A model generated the notes under the pieces. The model saw nothing but the letters and a program-made list of their open reading frames with translations. It searched no databases and was not told the DNA's origin. From an uncultured Porphyromonadaceae bacterium (GTDB lineage Bacteria; Bacteroidota; Bacteroidia; Bacteroidales; Muribaculaceae): a stretch of DNA of 7,682 nt. The stretch lies in assembly GCA_947175715.1 (NCBI GenBank), contig CAMWOD010000037.1, positions 1 through 7,682 on the forward strand, read 5' to 3'. Both the position numbers and the translations under genes were made by a program. Below are positions 1 through 6,293 of this stretch, piece by piece. The stretch's first letter is position 1; every line of letters starts with the position of its first letter.

Positions 1-1325
1 AAGGCGATCTTGAGAGTGCCGTCGAAGCCCTCTACGTCGGAGAACCATACGATCGAACCGCCAGCTTTCACGTCAACGCGGTCGGCAGTGAAGTATACGT
101 TGTCGTCGCCATCCATCTGAGGCTTAACTGTGACTGAACCATCCTTGGGCACAGTGATGTTGCAAGAGAAGTCGTAGGTCACGCCGGCCTTCACGGGGAT
201 GTTGGTGCCGATGTGTACCTGACCTTGCCACTGGTCATTACCTGTAGCCTCGGGAGCGGTGAAGGTGAAGCCCTTGTTGGGGGTGATCTCCACGGTGGGC
301 TGGGGTGAAAGTTCATTCCAACCGCCGTCGGCAAACCATGTAGACTGTACAGTCACCTCGGCATCCTTCCACAGGTTGTGCTCGTAGTCGTACTTGAAGC
401 CGGTGGTGGTCACGTCGGCAGCGCCCTTAGGAGCGATGATGTACTGCCAAGAGATGCCGGGGAGATCCTGAGTGAGCACGATCTCGTTGCGGCTGAAGCT
501 TGCGATGCGATACTTAGGAGCGTCGAAGCCCTCGGTCGAGGGGATGTAGGGGAACAGGGTGTGAGCGGGCAGAGTGATGTAGAGGCTTGAGCCTTCGGGC
601 ACAAGTGAGAAAGTGGTCTCCTGAGTGCCCACAGCCACGCGGAAGTCGTTACCGTCGCCAGGGTTGTTCACGGTAAGACCTTCGAGCGACTGCACGCCCT
701 GGTTTACGTATACGGTGCCGGCAGTACCGGGGTTAAATACGTAAGAACCGGTAGTCTCCTGGCCTGTGTAGCCGAAGGTGAGGATGTTTTCGTATACTCC
801 CTCCGCTTCCTTGCAACCGGGCTCGCCATTCCACCAGTTGGCGGGGTTTGTGGGGCTTTCGCCACAAGCCATGTTTCCTTGCTTGGTGCCGTCGACACCC
901 CATTCCTTGGTCGAACCGTTGGTGAGGGCTGTCATGTAGGGAGTGAAGTCAAAGATGGTCTTGGTAATGACGATAGTGCCATTGACCGAGCCTTCCGACA
1001 CACCGTTAGAGTTACCCACCTTCATCTCCACGGGGTATTCACCGGCTGTGGTGATAAGATCGCGGTAGGTGAGTGAGGTCGATGGGCGTGTGCTGCCGTT
1101 TACATACCATATCGGGTAGACACCCATAGCCTTTTGGCCGTCGGCGGTGAGAATGTTGAGCTCCACATTATTAAGCTCATCTACCGTCACCCCGATGGTA
1201 TAGTTTGAAGCCACGGGTATACCGGCCTGCGAAGGCAGATTGTAGTCTTCGTCGGCGCAACTGGTTATAGCCAGTGCTGCTCCGGCCAAGATACCGAATC
1301 TGAAGATTTTATTTATTGATTTCAT
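1..1325 (-). CDS. SusE/SusF-position surface glycan-binding lipoprotein (PKD-like + CBM4-like), 3' end missing
   Basis: An open frame of 441 complete codons runs from an ATG at 1325 to the left edge without a stop, so the protein is C-terminally truncated by the window. The start MKSINKIFRF is followed by a hydrophobic stretch and lipobox AITSC (Cys23), then acidic residues, as expected for a surface-exposed Bacteroidetes lipoprotein. Residues about 45-122 look like a PKD/Ig-like fold (GEYPVEMKVGNSNGVSEGS near the end). Residues about 125-300 form a second domain that I do not recognise by name; it contains W141, the aromatic pair W164-W165, Cys154/Cys171 that might pair, and ends near SWQYIIAPK. 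Residues about 345-441 resemble a CBM4/9-type beta-sandwich (DQWQGQVHIGTNIPVKAG, then YDFSCNITVPKDG). The gene starts 22 bp after the susD stop, so co-transcription is likely. By position and architecture it should bind the target glucan at the cell surface; it is not a clear sequence homologue of starch SusE. Lipoprotein and glycan-binding role are fairly sure, exact ligand is inference. Confidence 0.85.
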   Translation of the reverse strand, partial: MKSINKIFRFGILAGAALAITSCADEDYNLPSQAGIPVASNYTIGVTVDELNNVELNILTADGQKAMGVYPIWYVNGSTRPSTSLTYRDLITTAGEYPVEMKVGNSNGVSEGSVNGTIVITKTIFDFTPYMTALTNGSTKEWGVDGTKQGNMACGESPTNPANWWNGEPGCKEAEGVYENILTFGYTGQETTGSYVFNPGTAGTVYVNQGVQSLEGLTVNNPGDGNDFRVAVGTQETTFSLVPEGSSLYITLPAHTLFPYIPSTEGFDAPKYRIASFSRNEIVLTQDLPGISWQYIIAPKGAADVTTTGFKYDYEHNLWKDAEVTVQSTWFADGGWNELSPQPTVEITPNKGFTFTAPEATGNDQWQGQVHIGTNIPVKAGVTYDFSCNITVPKDGSVTVKPQMDGDDNVYFTADRVDVKAGGSIVWFSDVEGFDGTLKIA

Positions 1326-1347
1326 CTTTAAATTTTAATGCTATTAG

Positions 1348-2868
1348 TTACAGGAAATACTGGTCGTTCTGCTTGAGAGTGCCGTGGCATTGGTCGATTT
1401 CTGACTGCGGGAAGGGGATGTACTTCTTATTGTCAGTGTATGAGCCTTTGCGATCGTCGGGAATTTCATTTCCGGGCACAAGGTAGTCTTTGGCCAGGCC
1501 GGTGCGGATGAGGTCCCAGTAGCGCTTGCCTTCACCGAGGAACTCGAGAGCGCGCTCCTGGATGATGTTGTCGGTAGTAGCGGTGATTGAGCCTACACCA
1601 GCGCGGGCGCGTACTCGGTCGAGGTATTGCTGCTTGTTGGGCGAGCCAAGCTCAGCGGCGTTGAGGAGCACCTCGGAGAAGCGATACAGACGCAGGTTGT
1701 TGTTGTAGTTGAGCACGGCGTCGGCGAGCTGACCGGAGTTACCGCCGATCAAGCCGGCATACTTGGCCAGGAAGTAGCCAGTGTCCTGATAACCGATAGT
1801 GTACGATCCTGCCTCGGGAGCCCAGATAGAGGCGTCGCGACGCTGGTCGCCCTCCTCGTATGATGCGTAAGTCGAGGGACGTACGGTGCCGAAGCCCCAG
1901 CCGGTGTTGTCGTGGATACCGTCGCGGCTATCATAACCGCGGGGGAGTATCATACAGGGTACTACAGTACCGCCGGCGGTGCCACCCCAATCCCAGTTAC
2001 GTGTAGCCTGAAAGTCAGAGTAGTTGATTTCAAATACTGACTCTTTGCACCACTCGCCAGCTACGGTCCAGATCTGTGCGAAGTCTTCCATCAGGTCATA
2101 TTTGCCTGAGTTGATGATCTCTTCCATATACTGGAGAGCTGTGGGATAGCGTGAAGCATCATTCTGATACATTACGATTTCAGTATAGAGCATGTACACG
2201 AAGTGCTTGGTAACACGGCCCAGCTCAGCACCCTCGCATTTCTCGGGGAGAACGTTGGCGGCAATCACTGTCTCAAGGTCTTCAATCATAAACTCGTATA
2301 CTTGGTCGGCGGTATACTGGGGAGCGATATAGTCGCCCGAGAGACGGTCGGTATAGTACACAATGTTGCCCCACCAGTGCCACAGGTGGTTGTAGAAGAA
2401 CACGCGCAGTGCAGTCACCTCAGCTTCGTAGCGCTTGCGGTGCTGCTCCTGGAGCTCGTTGGCGGGAGTCCAGTAGTTGTTCATGTAGTAAAGAGCGTCG
2501 TTGCAGCGCTTTACGCCTGAATAAGCGTTGGAGTAGTTGGTGTCGAGCACCTTGGTGGGGGTGATGTTGAAGTTGAACACACCTTTCCACTGGTCCATAT
2601 CGCTCACGTCGCCACCACCGGGGAATACCTGGTCGCCCATTACTTCGGGGTAGATGTTGAAGCCAGTGTAGTTGTTGGCGTAGTCAAACCAGTGCAAGGG
2701 GTCGTAAGCAGCCACTACAGCCTGGAAGATGTTGTCCTCGGTGTTGTAGTAGTCCTCAACGGGGTCCTGCGTATTGTTGGTAATGTCGAGCCAGTCAGAA
2801 CCGCAAGAGGTTGCTCCGAGTCCCAGGGCCGCTACCGCGGTTAAAACTATATATTTTGTTAGTTTCAT
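1348..2868 (-). CDS. SusD-family outer-membrane glycan-binding lipoprotein
   Basis: This 506-residue protein caps the SusC barrel at the cell surface and hands oligosaccharides to it. The N-terminus has a signal peptide with lipobox GATSC (Cys22) followed by SDWLDI, the usual start of mature SusD proteins. Family hallmarks are visible throughout: helical TPR-like segments with RCNDALYYMNNY (121-132) and YEAEVTALRVFFYNHLWHWW (147-166), a variable central region rich in W, Y and G (about 285-370) where ligand is usually bound, and the C-terminal SusD signature: YRFSEVLLNAAELG, VRARAGVG, ERALEFLGEGKRYWDLIRTG (438-457) and KKYIPFPQSEID (481-492). Length is normal for the family. It begins 27 bp after the susC stop and precedes the next lipoprotein by 22 bp, an ordinary susC-susD-susE type operon. 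No Shine-Dalgarno sequence is visible; the bases before the ATG are A/C-rich (ACAACAACA), common in Bacteroidetes. The pairing with a GH16 enzyme suggests a beta-glucan ligand; that is inference from context, as SusD sequence alone does not reveal specificity. Confidence 0.97.
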   Translation of the reverse strand: MKLTKYIVLTAVAALGLGATSCGSDWLDITNNTQDPVEDYYNTEDNIFQAVVAAYDPLHWFDYANNYTGFNIYPEVMGDQVFPGGGDVSDMDQWKGVFNFNITPTKVLDTNYSNAYSGVKRCNDALYYMNNYWTPANELQEQHRKRYEAEVTALRVFFYNHLWHWWGNIVYYTDRLSGDYIAPQYTADQVYEFMIEDLETVIAANVLPEKCEGAELGRVTKHFVYMLYTEIVMYQNDASRYPTALQYMEEIINSGKYDLMEDFAQIWTVAGEWCKESVFEINYSDFQATRNWDWGGTAGGTVVPCMILPRGYDSRDGIHDNTGWGFGTVRPSTYASYEEGDQRRDASIWAPEAGSYTIGYQDTGYFLAKYAGLIGGNSGQLADAVLNYNNNLRLYRFSEVLLNAAELGSPNKQQYLDRVRARAGVGSITATTDNIIQERALEFLGEGKRYWDLIRTGLAKDYLVPGNEIPDDRKGSYTDNKKYIPFPQSEIDQCHGTLKQNDQYFL

Positions 2869-2895
2869 TGTTGTTGTCGATTTATTTGATAAGGG

Positions 2896-5800
2896 TTAGA
2901 ATGACAGGTTGAAACCGATGGTATATGTGCGAGCCTCGGGGTAGTTACCGTAGTCGATACCGATGCTGGTGCCGTCGCCCACCTCAGGAGTGAATCCATG
3001 ATACTTGGTGGCGGTAAAGAGGTTTTCGCCCATTAAATATACGCGGAAGTTGTCTACGCCCACCTTGCGTGTGAGGTTGGCGGGGAGGGTGTACGACAGA
3101 GTCAGGTTAGCGCAACGCAGGTAAGCGCCTGAGTGGATGTACAGGTCAGAGCTCTGCCAGTTGCGTGAGTCGGCGAGGCGATATACGGGGATCTTGTTGG
3201 ATGTGCCTTCGCCGGTCCAGCGGTTGAGCATCCAGCTGGGGAGGTTCTTGGCAGGTGTGTCGCCGCGGAGCGATGCGTCGTAGATCTGGTTGCCCCATAC
3301 GCCCTGGAAGTAGGCGGTGAGCTGGAAGCCCTTCCAACCTGCGCCGAGGTTGAAGCCGTAGGTCCAGTCGGGCATACCTTTACCGATCTTGGTGCGGTCG
3401 TCGGCGTTGATCTGGCCGTCGTTGTTGGTGTCAACGAAGATCACGTCGCCAGGCTGTGCGTAGTAAGCCACGTTGCCGGGGTTGAGGCCATACTTCTGGT
3501 TGTAAGCGTCGGCCTGCTCCTGGTTCTGGAATAGACCGGCTGTCTTGTAGCCGTAGAAGAAGGGGAATACCTCGCCGTTCATCGAACGTGCGATATCGCC
3601 GGCTGTAGCATTGCTTACCTCTGAGCGCCATCCGTCGGCGTTGCCGAGGTTGACGAGTCGGTTCTTCACGTAAGAGAGGTTACCGCCGATGTTGAACTCT
3701 ACAGGACCGAAGTTGTGGGCCCAGAGCAGGTTCATCTCGACACCGGTGTTCTCCATCTTACCTACGTTACCGATAGGCTTGGTCTCACCCACATAGGTAG
3801 GAATCATCATGGTCATAAGCATGCCGTTGGTGGTCTTCTTATACCAGTCGATGTTGAACTGCAGTGAGTTGTCGAAGAAGCCGAAGTCAAGACCGAAGTC
3901 GGTCTGTGTTGATTCCTCCCACTTCAGATCGGGGTTGGCAAGGCCTGATGCCTTTGAACCGTAGGTTGAGCTTACGCCCTCGGGACCGAAGTAGTAGTTG
4001 TTGTTACCGGTGGTGAGCACGGTGTAAGCGAAGTCACCGATTGACTCGTTACCGTTCTTACCCCAAGAGAGGCGAACCTTAGTGTGTGACCACCAGTTGG
4101 GACGATTCTCCAGGAATGACTCAGAGGTGGGATTCCAACCGAGTGAGAACGATGGGAATGTAGCCCACTTGTGGTTGGCACCGAAGCGCGATGAACCATC
4201 ACGACGCATTGTCACCTGAGCCATATAGCGGCCAGCGTAGTCGTAAGATACACGGCCGAAGTATGAGAGCAGCTTGGGCCAAGCCGAGTTGGGACCGGCG
4301 TTACCTGTACGGTTACCACCGTCAGCCTCACCGGGAGCACCCTGTGCCACGGTTACCCAAGGTTTGTCGAAGTTATAGAGCTTGTTGGCCGAAGCGTTGA
4401 TCCACCATCCCGATGACTGCTTGCCTGATTGGCCGAGCACTACGTTGATGTGGTTGCTGCCGAAGGTCTTGTCGTATTGGAGTATATTCTCAACCTGCCA
4501 TACCCAGCCGCGGTTCATGTTGGAAGAAGCTGATGCGTGGATGGCGTCGGTATTCACGAGGTTGGTGTAGTAAGAGGGTTCGCTGTGGCTGTCGCCGCCC
4601 CAGAATGCGAGGTCGCCGCCGAAGCTGATGCGATAGCTGATGCCATCCCACAGTTGGAGTTCACCGATGATGTTGGTCACGAATTTGTGGCTCCAGTTCT
4701 TGCCAGCGGGGAATGACCAGCGGTAGAAGGGGTTGTCGAGCTCCTGATAGCCACCACCGTGAGCCTCAGGAATCATGTAGAGATAGCCTTCCTTGTTGTA
4801 GCGGGGCACGTATTTCTCGTTGCCGGCGTAGTAAGCGAGCTGCTCGTTGTAGAGGTCAGAGCCGGGAGCGAGCAGTGGAGTAAGCATAGGCGACATACCC
4901 AGAGCGTTGGTGATAGGAGCGCCATAGTAGGCACCACCGCCACCGAATCCTACTGAGTGGATGCGGGCGTATGACAAGTTGGTAGTGAGGACGAACTTGT
5001 TGAGGTAGTTACGCTTTTTCGACTCGTCCATCAGTGTGTAGGTGTTGTTGCTGCGGAGGGTCAAGCGGTTGTAGTTTGACTGATTGTAGTTACCACCGAT
5101 GATACCTTCCTGGTCGTAGTAGCCGAGCGAGAGGTAGTAGTTGACCTTCTCAGAGGCACCCGAAACCGACAGCTGGTGGTTCATCACCGGAGCATTGTCG
5201 TTGAAGATAGCCTTCTGCCAGTCGAAGCCAGCGCCGTAGCTGTAGGGATCGGCGTAAGGAGCGGGCTGACCGATGTTCATGTAGCCTTCATTCTTCATGA
5301 TGGCATACTGAGTGGCGTTGAGCATGTCAACGGTTTTCTGCTTTGACTGCCATCCGTAAGAGAAATCGTAGGTCACCTTGGCGCGGCCTGCCTGGCCCGA
5401 CTTGGTGGTGACGAGGATTACACCATTGGCGGCACGAGCACCGTAGACAGCACCCGAAGCGGCATCCTTGAGCACCTCGATGCTCTTGATATCGTTGGGG
5501 TTGAGGTAGTCGATACCACCCTCGATGGGCATACCGTCGACGATGTACAAGGGGTTGGAGTCGTTGATTGTACCGACACCACGCACACGAATCTGGGCGG
5601 TAGCGCCAGGCTGACCGTTGGCGGTAGTAGCGGTGACACCGGCGGTGACACCCTTAAGTGCGTTGGCAACGTTCAGAGGAGCCGTTTGCTCGAGAGTCTC
5701 CGAGTTCACGGTAGAGATGGCGGCGGTAACGACACTCTTCTTCTGTGTACCGTAACCGATGGCCACAACCTCGTCGAGGATCTGGGCGTCTTCAAGTAGC

Positions 5801-6078
5801 GAGATGGTGAGACCCGACATGTTACCTTGCACTTTCACCTCTTTGGGCGTATAGCCGATATAGGAGATGAGCAGGGTAGAACCCGTCTGGGCTTTGATTG
5901 TAAACTTTCCGTCAAAATCAGTGGCGACGCCGCCTTTGGCGCCCTTCACAAGCACTGACGCGCCTATCAGAGGCTCACCGTCGCTTTGTGACACCACCGT
6001 ACCGGATACACTGACATCCTGTGCATATATACCCAGGCATGCCATCAGAGCGATCAGAAATAAGGTTAATCTTTTCAT
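2896..6078 (-). CDS. SusC/RagA-family TonB-dependent outer-membrane transporter
   Basis: This 1060-residue protein is a complete SusC-type importer that moves oligosaccharides across the outer membrane using TonB/ExbBD energy. A signal peptide ends near IYA (cleavage after about residue 19). A carboxypeptidase-regulatory-like domain follows (about 23-97, VSGTVVSQSDGEPLIGASV), then the TonB box region DEVVAIGYGTQKK (102-114). The plug domain (about 115-235) carries the SusC signature IRVRGVGTINDSNPLYIVDG (163-182) and SIEVLKDAASGAVYGARAAN (199-218). The rest is the 22-strand barrel, ending in the aromatic-terminated strand TIGFNLSF. An EF-hand-like loop DTNNDGQINADD (883-894), common in this family, lies near the C-terminal part. 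There is no N-terminal STN domain, so the protein is not an obvious transducer for an ECF sigma/anti-sigma pair. The start chosen gives an intact signal peptide; upstream bases are A/T/C-rich with no Shine-Dalgarno match. It lies 215 bp after the GH16 gene, with a terminator between them, and is followed 27 bp later by susD. Confidence 0.98.
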   Translation of the reverse strand: MKRLTLFLIALMACLGIYAQDVSVSGTVVSQSDGEPLIGASVLVKGAKGGVATDFDGKFTIKAQTGSTLLISYIGYTPKEVKVQGNMSGLTISLLEDAQILDEVVAIGYGTQKKSVVTAAISTVNSETLEQTAPLNVANALKGVTAGVTATTANGQPGATAQIRVRGVGTINDSNPLYIVDGMPIEGGIDYLNPNDIKSIEVLKDAASGAVYGARAANGVILVTTKSGQAGRAKVTYDFSYGWQSKQKTVDMLNATQYAIMKNEGYMNIGQPAPYADPYSYGAGFDWQKAIFNDNAPVMNHQLSVSGASEKVNYYLSLGYYDQEGIIGGNYNQSNYNRLTLRSNNTYTLMDESKKRNYLNKFVLTTNLSYARIHSVGFGGGGAYYGAPITNALGMSPMLTPLLAPGSDLYNEQLAYYAGNEKYVPRYNKEGYLYMIPEAHGGGYQELDNPFYRWSFPAGKNWSHKFVTNIIGELQLWDGISYRISFGGDLAFWGGDSHSEPSYYTNLVNTDAIHASASSNMNRGWVWQVENILQYDKTFGSNHINVVLGQSGKQSSGWWINASANKLYNFDKPWVTVAQGAPGEADGGNRTGNAGPNSAWPKLLSYFGRVSYDYAGRYMAQVTMRRDGSSRFGANHKWATFPSFSLGWNPTSESFLENRPNWWSHTKVRLSWGKNGNESIGDFAYTVLTTGNNNYYFGPEGVSSTYGSKASGLANPDLKWEESTQTDFGLDFGFFDNSLQFNIDWYKKTTNGMLMTMMIPTYVGETKPIGNVGKMENTGVEMNLLWAHNFGPVEFNIGGNLSYVKNRLVNLGNADGWRSEVSNATAGDIARSMNGEVFPFFYGYKTAGLFQNQEQADAYNQKYGLNPGNVAYYAQPGDVIFVDTNNDGQINADDRTKIGKGMPDWTYGFNLGAGWKGFQLTAYFQGVWGNQIYDASLRGDTPAKNLPSWMLNRWTGEGTSNKIPVYRLADSRNWQSSDLYIHSGAYLRCANLTLSYTLPANLTRKVGVDNFRVYLMGENLFTATKYHGFTPEVGDGTSIGIDYGNYPEARTYTIGFNLSF

Positions 6079-6156
6079 CTGATAATGGTTTGTGGTTTAT
6101 TGAATTATGGGTTATAGGTTGGTTATGTTATTTATATATTGTCTCTTCGCGGTATT
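6079..6156 (-). promoter_or_regulatory. A/T-rich leader directly upstream of the susC-like gene
   Basis: The 78 bp between the terminator T-tract and the susC ATG are A/T-rich and hold no gene. If transcription of susC starts after the terminator, its promoter must be here or overlap the terminator, but I find no convincing copy of the Bacteroidetes sigma-ABfr elements (TTG near -33 and TAnnTTTG near -7). Reading on the minus strand there are only A/T runs such as ATATATAAATAACATAA and a C/A-rich stretch before the start codon (ACCACAAACCATTATCAG). The role as a leader follows from position; a promoter here is not shown. Confidence 0.4.
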
Positions 6157-6197
6157 AAAAAATGCGGAGGACCCACGGACCACGAGGGCCCTCCGCA
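6157..6197 (-). terminator. Strong intrinsic (rho-independent) terminator between the GH16 gene and susC
   Basis: Read on the minus strand, TGCGGAGGGCCC (6197-6186) pairs with GGGTCCTCCGCA (6174-6163) as a continuous 12-bp stem that includes one G-U wobble. Inside it a U-U mismatch, two further pairs and a five-base loop TGGTC can form. The stem is followed immediately by six T residues (minus-strand reading of the A-run 6162-6157). In plus-strand RNA the wobble becomes an A-C mismatch and no T-run follows on that side, so the signal is directed to leftward transcription. It lies about 96 bp after the GH16 stop codon and about 79 bp before the susC start. It may simply end the GH16 transcript, or act as an attenuator in a longer GH16-susCD message or a susC leader. 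Confidence 0.88.
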
Positions 6198-6247
6198 GCT
6201 ACCTTAACAGTCTAATTATCCCTTGTCAATTGTATTTCTTAATTATT

Positions 6248-6272
6248 GGTCAAGTGAATATAGGTCAAGTGA
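6248..6272. repeat. Pair of 10-bp direct repeats, 15-bp period, in the GH16-susC intergenic region
   Basis: The ten bases GGTCAAGTGA occur at 6248-6257 and again at 6263-6272, perfectly repeated with a 15-bp start-to-start period (TCACTTGACC on the coding strand). The surrounding non-coding sequence is A/T-rich, so the repeat stands out. It lies 22-46 bp after the GH16 stop codon and 50 bp upstream of the terminator stem. The sequence itself is certain; a role as an operator for a regulator of the susC operon is only a possibility. Confidence 0.7.
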
Positions 6273-6293
6273 TTAGTATCGTAATGTCTGTGA

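Noticed and set aside
1326..1347. Possible promoter or terminator between the susD-like gene and the left-edge lipoprotein gene, and likewise between susC and susD (2869-2895)
   Set aside because: Both gaps are under 30 bp, A/T-rich, and contain no inverted repeat or promoter motif; they look like ordinary within-operon spacers.
2203..2520. A 105-codon plus-strand open frame opposite the susD-like gene, and other similar short antisense frames
   Set aside because: They overlap clear SusC, SusD or GH16 coding sequence on the other strand and show no family resemblance; they are shadows of codon bias.
5630..5652. A 12-bp tandem repeat in susC (GCGGTGACACC twice)
   Set aside because: It encodes GVTAGVTA at the place where SusC proteins normally have a GKVAGVQV-like segment of the same length, so it is conserved protein sequence rather than an inserted repeat.
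6079..6293. Possible small RNA, riboswitch, mobile-element end or CRISPR repeat in the longest intergenic gap
   Set aside because: The gap is only 215 bp; apart from the terminator and one direct repeat I see no multi-helix aptamer, no terminal inverted repeats with target duplication, and no repeat-spacer array.
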